DNA of 5,743 nucleotides from a bacterium (lineage in GTDB: Bacteria; Actinomycetota; Acidimicrobiia; Acidimicrobiales; Ilumatobacteraceae). Numbering within the stretch: position 1 is the stretch's first letter; each line of letters begins with the position of its first letter. The position numbers and the translations under genes are program-made. The notes under the pieces were generated by a model. The model searched no databases. It was given only the letters and a program-made list of their open reading frames with translations, and was not told the DNA's origin. Where the stretch lies: positions 1-5,743 of the forward strand of contig JAPOIQ010000091.1 of the NCBI GenBank assembly GCA_029978815.1, given 5' to 3'. Shown here in pieces: positions 1 to 5,743 of the stretch.

Positions 1-2
1 CG

Positions 3-656
3 CGTCGCCAGGCTGTTCTTGTCGACTTGTGGGCACCTTGGTGCGGTCCTTGTAAAACCCTCGGCCCGATGCTTGAGGAAGCGGTAGCCGCAACGGGGGG
101 AGCGGTTGTGCTCGCAAAAGTCAATGTTGACGAGAACCCGGCGATCTCGCAGATGTTTCAGGTGCAGTCGATTCCAGCTGTTTACGCCGTGCGTGATGGA
201 CAGGTTGTCGACGGTTTCGTTGGGGCGCAGGGTCGCTCGGAAATTGACGCGTTCATTGGTCGGCTCGGAGTTGATCCAATAGCTGAAATGGTGAATGGTT
301 TGGTCGAGAGGCGCGATGAACTCGGGCTTCGTGCAGTGCTTGAAACCGATCCGGCGAATGAGACGGTGATTGTCACTCTTGCTGACATTCTGGTTGAGCG
401 TGATGCAGCTGAGGAAGCACTTGCGTTGTTGGAGCGAATTCCTGAGAGCGATGAGGTTCGGCGAATCAAGGCAGCTGCTCGCATTGGCAATGTGGTTCCT
501 GATGATGATTTTGATAACGAGCTTCAGTCGCTTCTTGATCAGGTGAAGGGCGATGATGAAGCCCGCCAACGCTTTGTTGACATTCTTGAACTGATGGGTC
601 CCAACGATCCTCGTACCGCGGCGTATCGCAAACAGTTGACCGCTCGCTTGTTCTAA
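3..656 (+). CDS. Thioredoxin with C-terminal TPR-like region (CnoX/YbbN type), 5' end missing
   Basis: The reading frame is open from the window edge to a TAA at 654-656, so the start and the first beta strand lie outside. The visible part opens with RRQAVLVDLWAPWCGPCK, a classic thioredoxin active site. The two redox cysteines are encoded at 42-44 and 51-53, and the cis-proline of the SIPAVYAV motif at 174-176. The thioredoxin fold ends near base 270. The remaining ~125 residues are acidic and helical, with helix-pair segments such as ADILVERDAAEEALALLERI, as in the TPR tail of the CnoX/YbbN family. That family holds or reduces client proteins and can pass them to chaperonin. E. coli CnoX has lost the first active-site cysteine, but both are kept here, so a redox role is plausible. 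It lies 85 bases upstream of comEA on the same strand, and no link in function is evident. Confidence 0.88.
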   Translation, partial: RRQAVLVDLWAPWCGPCKTLGPMLEEAVAATGGAVVLAKVNVDENPAISQMFQVQSIPAVYAVRDGQVVDGFVGAQGRSEIDAFIGRLGVDPIAEMVNGLVERRDELGLRAVLETDPANETVIVTLADILVERDAAEEALALLERIPESDEVRRIKAAARIGNVVPDDDFDNELQSLLDQVKGDDEARQRFVDILELMGPNDPRTAAYRKQLTARLF

Positions 657-727
657 ACGCTGCCTCAAGGCGTTGCGCCATTGGCGAGCGATAACTTCAC
701 AACTCCGACCTTCCCGGTGAGTCATCT

Positions 728-734
728 AGAAAGG
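728..734 (+). promoter_or_regulatory. Ribosome binding site of comEA
   Basis: AGAAAGG stands 7 bases before the GTG at 742 and decides that start. No ATG in this frame lies closer to the membrane anchor. Confidence 0.6.
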
Positions 735-741
735 CTGACCG

Positions 742-1395
742 GTGGAACGTTCCTCCTGGCAAAGGTTTATTGAAACGGGGCTTCGGCCGCGAGTTTTCAC
801 CCGACGGACGGCGCAACTTCTTCTCACATCTGCATTTGCGGTTGTAGCAATTCTCGTCGCTCTCTGGCTCTTTGCTCCGCCACCAAGTCGTATTGAGGAT
901 GGGCTTGACGACGCGGCATCTCTAATGACAGATACCCCAACGCTCAGCCCAGCTATCGCCTTTAATGACGATGTAGTGCTCGCAATTCACGTCGCGGGCG
1001 AGGTCGCGTCCCCAGGAGTTCACGAACTTCCAGCCGGGAGCAGAGTTATTGATGCGATCACTGCTGCGGAGGGTCCAACAAGCAGTGCCGAACTCGATGC
1101 GCTGAACCTGGCGGCATTCGTCGCCGACGGCGATCGAATTTATGTGCCGTCTGAGCACGACGTTGAACGAGACCCACTGCTGGTGTTGGAGCAAGACGTG
1201 GGCGCCTCAATCAACATCAACAGAGCTTCGGCAAGCGAACTCGAGGCACTGCCGGGCGTGGGTCCTGCTACCGCTGATCAAATCGTCCGAGATCGTGCCG
1301 CGAACGGGCCATTCACCTCGGTTGATGATCTCACTCGTGTGTCAGGTATTGGCCCGGCAACCGTCGAGAAATTACGAGATCTGGCATCTGTGTAA
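742..1395 (+). CDS. comEA: ComEA-like competence DNA receptor
   Basis: This 217-residue protein is predicted to be anchored in the membrane, binding double-stranded DNA outside and handing it to ComEC for uptake. Residues 1-23 are basic and cytoplasmic. Residues 24-46 (QLLLTSAFAVVAILVALWLF) form one membrane segment, followed by a low-complexity linker. Residues ~79-136 are an SLBB domain, with the typical HVAGEVASPGVHELPAGSRV and DGDRIYVPS motifs. Residues ~157-214 hold two helix-hairpin-helix units: ININRASASELEALPGVGPATA and TRVSGIGPATVEKL. This anchor, SLBB, HhH order and length are usual for ComEA of Gram-positive bacteria. The start is GTG, supported by AGAAAGG seven bases upstream. The gene ends 25 bases before the stop of a gene on the other strand, so it is not directly joined to comEC. 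Whether the cell is naturally competent cannot be read from this window. Confidence 0.93.
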   Translation: MERSSWQRFIETGLRPRVFTRRTAQLLLTSAFAVVAILVALWLFAPPPSRIEDGLDDAASLMTDTPTLSPAIAFNDDVVLAIHVAGEVASPGVHELPAGSRVIDAITAAEGPTSSAELDALNLAAFVADGDRIYVPSEHDVERDPLLVLEQDVGASININRASASELEALPGVGPATADQIVRDRAANGPFTSVDDLTRVSGIGPATVEKLRDLASV

Positions 1396-1420
1396 GTCAG
1401 ATTCCGTGAACAGATCTTCG

Positions 1421-1870
1421 TTACAGCAAAGTTCCGCCAATTCGGGCTGCTGCGATTCCTATGCCGGCTCCGGCTCCAATTGCTGTTGCAACCCACAGCA
1501 ACAGATACTCGCGCCAGAAATCTGGCCATCCAGCAATTGGGCGGCGAGTGGCGCGCCATGCAGCGATCACTCCGATTGCTGCCCAGAACACGGCACTGAT
1601 CAGCAGTGCCATTGGGTAGGTGCTCGAGTCTGCAATTGGAGCGCCAAGAAGAAGAAGCCCTGGCGCCGAGATGACAATTCCAATCAGTCCGGCGACTGCG
1701 CTTTGTCGACCCCCGCCCAACAGCATGATGACCATCGACACCAAGCCGATCGTTGCTGGTGGGACAAGCGCAACGAATGGTCCTGCGAGAAGAATTCGAG
1801 CCCGGTACCAACGCGGCCCACCAGCAACTGGTGCTGAGAGAGCGCTTGCGTCTTCGGACTTTCGGATCAT
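1421..1870 (-). CDS. Small multi-pass membrane protein of unknown function
   Basis: I do not recognise a family for this 149-residue protein. It has a short hydrophilic N-terminus with basic residues just before the first helix (RWYRARILLAG), then about four hydrophobic segments near residues 26-51, 58-80, 85-105 and 122-147. A basic loop, WRATRRP, lies between the third and fourth. The last helix is rich in glycine and alanine (AIGAGAGIGIAAARIGG), a pattern that favours close helix packing. It is preferred over the overlapping plus-strand frames because its hydrophobic pattern is regular, its codons look normal for the region, and AGGA stands 7 bases before the ATG. It points into comEA (stops 25 bases apart), and its ATG overlaps the first possible comEC ATG. 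It splits two genes that are usually adjacent. A competence role is possible but unproven; it may be a simple insertion. Confidence 0.72.
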   Translation of the reverse strand: MIRKSEDASALSAPVAGGPRWYRARILLAGPFVALVPPATIGLVSMVIMLLGGGRQSAVAGLIGIVISAPGLLLLGAPIADSSTYPMALLISAVFWAAIGVIAAWRATRRPIAGWPDFWREYLLLWVATAIGAGAGIGIAAARIGGTLL

Positions 1871-3344
1871 GAACGCATCCTATGATCACAACGTCACCGA
1901 GAAGTCGCATGTCGAAGACGTAAACCTTGGTGTCGAACCCGGTGTTCTGAGGAAAAGGTGGCTCGCCCTTGTGGCGGTCGGGGTGTGGTGGTGCGCCCTT
2001 CATCCGGCCGCTCCTCATCTCGCCCTTGTTTCAGTGACCATGTGCCTTATTCGGCCATTTGGACGACCAATAGTCCGCTTGGAGGTCGTGGTTCTTGCGA
2101 CCCTTGTGTGTGTACTCGTTGCTGTCGCGGTTCGGAGCAAATCGTCCGATGACGCTGCGACGAGAGTTGAGCCCACGTCATTTACCGGCTCGGTTCGGGT
2201 GGTAGATGATCCGCAGCCGTTCAGCAATTCGACCCGACTCATCATCGACGTTGATGGGCGTCGGTGCGAGGTATGGGCGCGTCGATATTCCATTCGCGCT
2301 CGCGTCGCGTCGGTGAGTGCGGGGGAGTATCTCACTGTTAGTGGGCACGTAGAGCAGCTGAGTCGCAGCCGCTATGATAGGGTGCGATGGCAGCACGTGC
2401 TCTGCGAGTTTCGGGTCGACTGGGTTGGGGATGTCACCGAGGGTTCATTGGCTGCGCAAGCATCAAATCGCGTGCGTTCTCTCGTGACGAAAGTTGGAGA
2501 CCACATCGGAGGCGAACGTGGGGCATTATTTCGCGGCCTTGTGATTGGTGACGACCGTGATCAGCCTCTCGAGATGCTTCAGCGATTTCGATCAGGCGGG
2601 TTAAGCCATCTCACCGCAGTGTCCGGTCAAAACGTCGCTCTCATCCTTGCGGCAGCAACGCCTCTCATTCGGAGGCTGGCCCCGAAAACCCAGGTGGTGA
2701 CGAGCCTTCTCGTGATTGGTTGGTTTGTACTCATCACCCGATCTGAACCGTCAATTCTTAGGGCGGGCCTCATGGCAGCAATCGCAGTGATAGCGGCCTC
2801 GAAGGGTCGCAGGATTGAACCGATTCGTGCGCTTTCGATTGCAGTGATCTGTCTTATTCTCATCGACCCGTTACTTGCCGCATCGGTCGGTTTCCATCTC
2901 TCGGTAGGGGCAACATTTGGAGTTATGGCTATTGGCCCGATAGTCACTTCGTGCCTGCCGTTCCCATCGAAAATTGCGGTTCCCGTTGGAGTGACCTTGG
3001 GAGCACAAATTGGGGTGCTGCTTCCCGCACTTCTCGTCTTTCAGCGGGCACCGCTTGTTGCGCTTCCTGCAAATCTTCTGGCGGTGCCGGTTGCTGGCTT
3101 AGTGATGATGGTGGGTATGCCAATTGCGATCGTGGTGGCACTGGTCCCATCGGTCGCTCGTGTGATGGTGCCCCCGCTTGATCTCGGCGTGTGGTGGGTT
3201 GACGCTGTTGCTCGCGTTGCCGCGGCGTGTGAACCATCATCGCAGTGGCCCGGCATCTTTGTTTCGCTTCTCATCTCCAGTTGTGTCGCTGTTGTTGCGG
3301 CCTCTCGGAAGATCGGTCGTCTTCGTGCTAAACACGGAGGCTGA
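1869..3344 (+). CDS. comEC: ComEC/Rec2 DNA-uptake channel, short form without hydrolase domain
   Basis: This polytopic inner-membrane protein is predicted to carry single-stranded DNA into the cytoplasm during transformation. From the ATG at 1869 it has 491 residues. Helices lie near 31-48, 49-62 and 70-88, followed by a soluble OB-like loop at ~100-190 (DUF4131 type). The Competence domain spans ~215-480. Family motifs are LFRGLVIGDD (220-229), HLTAVSGQNVALIL (247-260), SILRAGLMA (295-303), GFHLSVGATFGV (341-352) and ANLLAVP (401-407). C133 and C179 form a possible disulfide in the loop. Bacillus ComEC has nearly 780 residues with a C-terminal metallo-beta-lactamase-like domain. Here the protein stops after the last helix, as I recall for mycobacterial homologues. 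The start is uncertain: the frame is open further upstream but runs over the antisense gene. GTG at 1971 follows AGGAAAAGG by 12 bases but would cut into the first helix. The stop is one base before the holA ATG. Confidence 0.9.
   Translation: MNASYDHNVTEKSHVEDVNLGVEPGVLRKRWLALVAVGVWWCALHPAAPHLALVSVTMCLIRPFGRPIVRLEVVVLATLVCVLVAVAVRSKSSDDAATRVEPTSFTGSVRVVDDPQPFSNSTRLIIDVDGRRCEVWARRYSIRARVASVSAGEYLTVSGHVEQLSRSRYDRVRWQHVLCEFRVDWVGDVTEGSLAAQASNRVRSLVTKVGDHIGGERGALFRGLVIGDDRDQPLEMLQRFRSGGLSHLTAVSGQNVALILAAATPLIRRLAPKTQVVTSLLVIGWFVLITRSEPSILRAGLMAAIAVIAASKGRRIEPIRALSIAVICLILIDPLLAASVGFHLSVGATFGVMAIGPIVTSCLPFPSKIAVPVGVTLGAQIGVLLPALLVFQRAPLVALPANLLAVPVAGLVMMVGMPIAIVVALVPSVARVMVPPLDLGVWWVDAVARVAAACEPSSQWPGIFVSLLISSCVAVVAASRKIGRLRAKHGG
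1878..1881 (-). promoter_or_regulatory. Ribosome binding site of the antisense membrane gene
   Basis: Read on the minus strand this is AGGA within ATAGGATG, 7 bases before the ATG at 1870-1868. It supports that start. It also lies inside the first codons of comEC if comEC starts at 1869. Confidence 0.5.
3336..3340 (+). promoter_or_regulatory. Ribosome binding site of holA
   Basis: GGAGG lies 5 bases before the holA ATG at 3346 and inside the last codons of comEC. This fixes the holA start and suggests translational coupling. Confidence 0.75.
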
Positions 3345-3345
3345 G

Positions 3346-4320
3346 ATGACGACCTATCTGCTGAACGGTGACGACGAGTCGGTATTGCGAACGGCGGTTC
3401 GCGAGTTGCTCCACCAGCTTGTAGGCGACAACGACGTGTCGATGATGGTCGATGAGTACGACGACGCTGATTTCACCATGCAGGCGGTAGCTGACTCGGC
3501 TCATACACCACCATTTCTGACCGATCGCAGAGTTGTCCTTGCCCGGAACGTCGGGAGGTTCACCGCCGCTGACCTTGAGCCGATTCTGGCCTTCCTTGAG
3601 AACCCTCTCGATTCGACCGATCTCGTCTTGGTTGGAGGCGGTGGAGCGATCCCCAAAAAACTCACTGACGCGGTGAAGGCCGGAGGGGGAGAAGTGCGAA
3701 GCACATCGGTCGCTCCGAGGGGGAAAGACCGAGCGTTGTGGGTCAGGTCTCGAGCCGCGGCAAAAGGTATCGATCTTGATGATCGGGTAGTTGCGCGCCT
3801 CGTTGATTGGCTCGGTGAGAGCAGTGGAGCCCTCGACGGCATCCTCGACACCATTGCAAGTTCCCATTCGGGTAAGTCGAGGGTTCGACTTGAAGAAGTT
3901 GAGCCCCTCCTTGGAGAGGCTGGCGGAGTTCCTCCGTGGGACCTCACCGACGCGATCGATCGTGGAGATGTCAGTAAAGCGATCGAGTTGTTACATCGAA
4001 TGGTGCACGGAGGAAGCCGACACCCATTGCAAGTGATGGCGATCTTGCACGGACACTACGGCAAAATGGCGAAACTTGACGGGAGCGGAGCGAACAGCCA
4101 AGACGCCGCCGCAGAGGTGCTCGGAATAAAAAGTGGCTTTCCGGCGAAGAAGGCGTTGGAGGGCTCCCAGCGGCTCGGAACTGACGGACTTCGGCGCGCG
4201 ATTGGACTTCTCGCCGATGCCGACCTTGACCTGAGGGGCAGAACTGGCCTCGACGAAGTAGTTGTCGCAGAGGTGCTCGTCGCGCGTCTTGCACGGCTCG
4301 CGCCGAGCCGGCGACGTTAG
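3346..4320 (+). CDS. holA: DNA polymerase III subunit delta
   Basis: Delta is the wrench of the clamp-loader complex. It opens the beta clamp so that it can be placed on primed DNA. The 324 residues fit the family length of about 320-340. The N-terminus (MTTYLLNGDDESVLRTAV) is the usual first strand and helix of domain I. TPPFLTDRRVVLARNVGRF (54-72) corresponds to the conserved segment ending in the strand of the AAA+-like fold, followed by LVLVGGGGAIPKKL (93-106). As expected for delta there is no Walker A ATP-binding loop. Domain III is all-helical, from about 197 (WDLTDAIDRGD), with HPLQVMAILHGHYGKMAKL (226-244) and the closing DLDLRGRTGLDEVVVAEVL (293-311). The gene starts one base after the comEC stop with a strong GGAGG, so the two are almost surely co-transcribed. 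comEC followed by holA is a common bacterial pairing. Transcription meets rpsT head-on at a shared hairpin. Confidence 0.93.
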   Translation: MTTYLLNGDDESVLRTAVRELLHQLVGDNDVSMMVDEYDDADFTMQAVADSAHTPPFLTDRRVVLARNVGRFTAADLEPILAFLENPLDSTDLVLVGGGGAIPKKLTDAVKAGGGEVRSTSVAPRGKDRALWVRSRAAAKGIDLDDRVVARLVDWLGESSGALDGILDTIASSHSGKSRVRLEEVEPLLGEAGGVPPWDLTDAIDRGDVSKAIELLHRMVHGGSRHPLQVMAILHGHYGKMAKLDGSGANSQDAAAEVLGIKSGFPAKKALEGSQRLGTDGLRRAIGLLADADLDLRGRTGLDEVVVAEVLVARLARLAPSRRR

Positions 4321-4368
4321 TTTTGGTTCTCAGGTCTCAACGTCACCGATTTGCGCCCAGACGCGAAA

Positions 4369-4394
4369 CAGCCCGAGCGTGTGAGCTCGGGCTG
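4369..4394. terminator. Shared hairpin terminator between holA and rpsT
   Basis: A perfect 10-bp inverted repeat (CAGCCCGAGC and GCTCGGGCTG) encloses a 6-base loop. It sits 48 bases after the holA stop and 20 bases after the rpsT stop. No real U-run follows on the plus strand; on the minus strand the stem is followed by TTT. It therefore looks best suited to ending rpsT transcription, with holA possibly stopped by the same stem. Confidence 0.75.
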
Positions 4395-4414
4395 GACGAC
4401 TTGTGAGCGCTAGT

Positions 4415-4666
4415 TCACGAACCGGCGTTGATCTTTTGCATCAAGCGGCTCTTTTTACGAGCTGCGGTGTTCTTGTGGAGCACACCCTTTGCGACTGCAC
4501 GATCGATTTTGCTCATCGCAAGGCGGACGGCTGAGTCGTCATCTGAGCCGATGCTCGCCGTTGCCGACTTCACGCGGGTCTTCAATTCGCTACGGACAGC
4601 GCGGTTGCGATCTGCTGCCTTTGCGTTCGTGAGAATTCGCTTTTTTTGGCTCTTAATATTCGCCAC
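4415..4666 (-). CDS. rpsT: 30S ribosomal protein S20
   Basis: S20 is a primary 16S rRNA-binding protein that helps assemble the small subunit. The 83-residue sequence is highly basic and fits the family's usual length of about 85-90. It starts [23 protein letters not shown], the S20 hallmark, and continues with the long helices of the three-helix bundle ([32 protein letters not shown]) that pack along 16S rRNA. The start codon is GTG, set by the conserved MANIKSQKK start and by GAGGT five bases upstream. The gene is convergent with holA and divergent from lepA, so it is its own transcription unit, ended by the hairpin just beyond its stop. S20 is known to control its own translation in E. coli; the upstream inverted repeats could serve something similar here, but that is inference. 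Confidence 0.97.
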   Translation of the reverse strand: MANIKSQKKRILTNAKAADRNRAVRSELKTRVKSATASIGSDDDSAVRLAMSKIDRAVAKGVLHKNTAARKKSRLMQKINAGS

Positions 4667-4670
4667 TGTT

Positions 4671-4675
4671 ACCTC
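4671..4675 (-). promoter_or_regulatory. Ribosome binding site of rpsT
   Basis: GAGGT on the minus strand stands 4 bases before the GTG start of rpsT, with spacer AACA. It supports GTG rather than ATG initiation. Confidence 0.7.
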
Positions 4676-4686
4676 AAGTGTTTTGT

Positions 4687-4700
4687 TGGTGCGGGCACCA
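4687..4700. repeat. 6-2-6 inverted repeat upstream of rpsT
   Basis: TGGTGC-GG-GCACCA is a perfect 6-bp inverted repeat with a 2-base centre, 20 bases upstream of the rpsT start. It may be an operator or a small leader hairpin of the rpsT message; its function is unknown. Confidence 0.4.
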
Positions 4701-4724
4701 TTCGTAAAAAATTGATGCTGGTGA

Positions 4725-4738
4725 TCGGTACTTACCGA
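4725..4738. repeat. Second 6-2-6 inverted repeat in the rpsT-lepA gap
   Basis: TCGGTA-CT-TACCGA has the same 6-2-6 shape as the repeat at 4687-4700, with centres 38 bases apart. It lies mid-way in the divergent rpsT-lepA gap, where promoters for both genes are expected. An operator role is possible but unproven. Confidence 0.4.
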
Positions 4739-4816
4739 ACCTTTTACATCAGCGCATTGAGACTATCGGCGGAAGCGGAACTCTCCCAACGCCGGGCGGT
4801 AGCGTTAGTAGTAGCC

Positions 4817-5743
4817 ATGGACGCTTCATCGGGACTTGCCCGCATCCGTAATTTCTCGATCATCGCCCACATCGACCACGGTAAGTCAACGCTGTCTGAC
4901 CGCATTCTTGAGATCACCGGCGCCGTGCAATCTCGAGACATGAAGGCTCAGTATCTCGATTCGATGGATCTCGAGCGAGAACGTGGCATCACAATTAAGG
5001 CTCAAAATGTTCGAGTCGAGTGGAACGGTCACGTCTTCCACCTCATCGACACCCCTGGCCACGTCGACTTCGGATACGAGGTTTCTCGCTCCCTAGCCGC
5101 TTGTGAGGGCGTTGTACTCGTCGTTGATGCGGCGCAAGGGATTGAAGCCCAGACCCTGGCCAACTGTTATCTCGCACTCGAGAACGATCTTGAGATCGTT
5201 GCTTGTCTCAACAAGATTGACCTGCCGGCAGCGGATCCAGATCGCTACGCGATGGAAATTGAGACGGTCCTGGGAATTCCCGCGGAGGAAATTCTTCGTA
5301 TTTCAGCCAAGTCTGGTGAGGGAGTTCCTGAACTTCTTGATGCGATCGCCGAGCGGATCCCTGCACCATCGGGGAGTGCGGATGAACCGTTGCAGGCACT
5401 CATCTTCGATTCCCAGTTCGATCAGTACCGGGGTGTGGTGTCGTCCGTACGTGTGATGAACGGCCGACTGCAGAGTGGCGCCAAGTTGGCGTTCATGCAG
5501 GCAGGCGCACAGCACGAGGCTCTTGAGATTGGTGTTCGTCGTCCCGCAACGGTGCCGGTTTCAGAGCTTGGACCGGGCGAGGTTGGCTATCTCATCGCCG
5601 GTATCAAAGATGTTGGTGATGCCCGCTCTGGCGAGACGGTGACGACTGCGGCAAAGGGGGCGACTTGTGCTCTTGAGGGATATCGCGACCCGAAGCCGAT
5701 GGTCTTTTCTGGACTTTTTCCGATCGACGGCGACGACTTTGAG
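4817..5743 (+). CDS. lepA: Elongation factor 4 (LepA), 3' end missing
   Basis: LepA is a ribosome-dependent GTPase related to EF-G that acts on stalled or mis-translocated ribosomes and in initiation. The window holds the first 309 of about 600 residues, in frame to the last base. The G domain is complete: G1 AHIDHGKST (17-25), G2 RGIT (56-59), G3 DTPGH (78-82), G4 NKID (132-135) and G5 SAK (163-165). LepA-specific signatures include [19 protein letters not shown] (45-63), [12 protein letters not shown] (87-98) and [18 protein letters not shown] (191-208), the start of domain [21 protein letters not shown] closes the window at the start of domain III. The ATG at 4817 is chosen because the conserved [16 protein letters not shown] follows within 10 residues. 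No Shine-Dalgarno motif precedes it, and the frame is open further upstream. A TANNNT box at 4800-4805 would fit a very short leader. It is divergent from rpsT. Confidence 0.96.
   Translation, partial: MDASSGLARIRNFSIIAHIDHGKSTLSDRILEITGAVQSRDMKAQYLDSMDLERERGITIKAQNVRVEWNGHVFHLIDTPGHVDFGYEVSRSLAACEGVVLVVDAAQGIEAQTLANCYLALENDLEIVACLNKIDLPAADPDRYAMEIETVLGIPAEEILRISAKSGEGVPELLDAIAERIPAPSGSADEPLQALIFDSQFDQYRGVVSSVRVMNGRLQSGAKLAFMQAGAQHEALEIGVRRPATVPVSELGPGEVGYLIAGIKDVGDARSGETVTTAAKGATCALEGYRDPKPMVFSGLFPIDGDDFE

Noticed and set aside
669..679. Small hairpin GGCG-TTG-CGCC after the thioredoxin gene
   Set aside because: Only 4 bp with no U-run; too weak to call a terminator.
1142..1837. Plus-strand frame overlapping the comEA end and the membrane gene
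   Set aside because: The translation is rich in Cys, Ser, Trp and Asn with no domain. It is a shadow of comEA in another frame and of the antisense gene.
1620..1868. Upstream extension of the comEC frame to 1620
   Set aside because: This stretch encodes hydrophilic, low-complexity residues unlike ComEC and lies opposite the better-supported minus-strand membrane gene.
1881..1886. TATGAT as a promoter -10 box for comEC
   Set aside because: One mismatch from consensus but no recognisable -35 at the right distance; kept only as a remark in the findings.
1278..2018. 246-codon minus-strand frame across comEA, the membrane gene and the comEC start
   Set aside because: Arg/Ser-rich translation with no hydrophobic or domain pattern. 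It overlaps three better-supported genes.
3328..3947. Long minus-strand frames opposite holA
   Set aside because: Both translations are Ser/Arg-rich without domains; they are antisense shadows of holA.
5103..5515. Frames on both strands inside lepA
   Set aside because: lepA reads through this whole region with conserved GTPase motifs, so the others are shadows.

Overview
The window carries chromosomal housekeeping and competence genes of a bacterium that is most likely an actinobacterium. I infer this from gene order and protein style: comEA, comEC and holA on one strand, then rpsT on the opposite strand, then lepA. From memory, this matches the comEA/comEC/holA/rpsT order of Mycobacterium (around Rv2415c to Rv2412), including the short ComEC without a hydrolase domain. 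Base composition looks only moderately GC-rich by eye, and GTG start codons occur. A lower-GC lineage such as Acidimicrobiia would fit better than a mycobacterium or streptomycete, but I cannot prove this from the sequence.

Layout. (1) Positions 1-656 (+): the 3' part of a thioredoxin with a C-terminal TPR-like region (CnoX/YbbN type), cut by the window edge. (2) 742-1395 (+): comEA, with a membrane anchor, an SLBB domain and a helix-hairpin-helix DNA-binding tail. (3) 1421-1870 (-): a small, unrecognised, probably four-helix membrane protein, inserted head-on between comEA and comEC. (4) 1869-3344 (+): comEC, the DNA-uptake channel, without the usual C-terminal metallo-beta-lactamase-like domain. 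(5) 3346-4320 (+): holA, DNA polymerase III delta subunit, one base after the comEC stop and probably translationally coupled to it. (6) 4369-4394: a hairpin terminator shared by two convergent genes. (7) 4415-4666 (-): rpsT, ribosomal protein S20. (8) 4817 to the window end (+): the 5' part of lepA (elongation factor 4).

How they work together. ComEA binds incoming double-stranded DNA at the cell surface and ComEC passes a single strand through the membrane. HolA loads the replicative sliding clamp, and S20 and LepA belong to translation. The competence pair shows two points of interest: an antisense membrane gene splits it, and ComEC keeps a cysteine pair placed like the disulfide described in the Bacillus protein. 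I found no mobile element, CRISPR array, tRNA or rRNA, and no clearly new multi-gene system. All gaps between genes are shorter than 160 bases.
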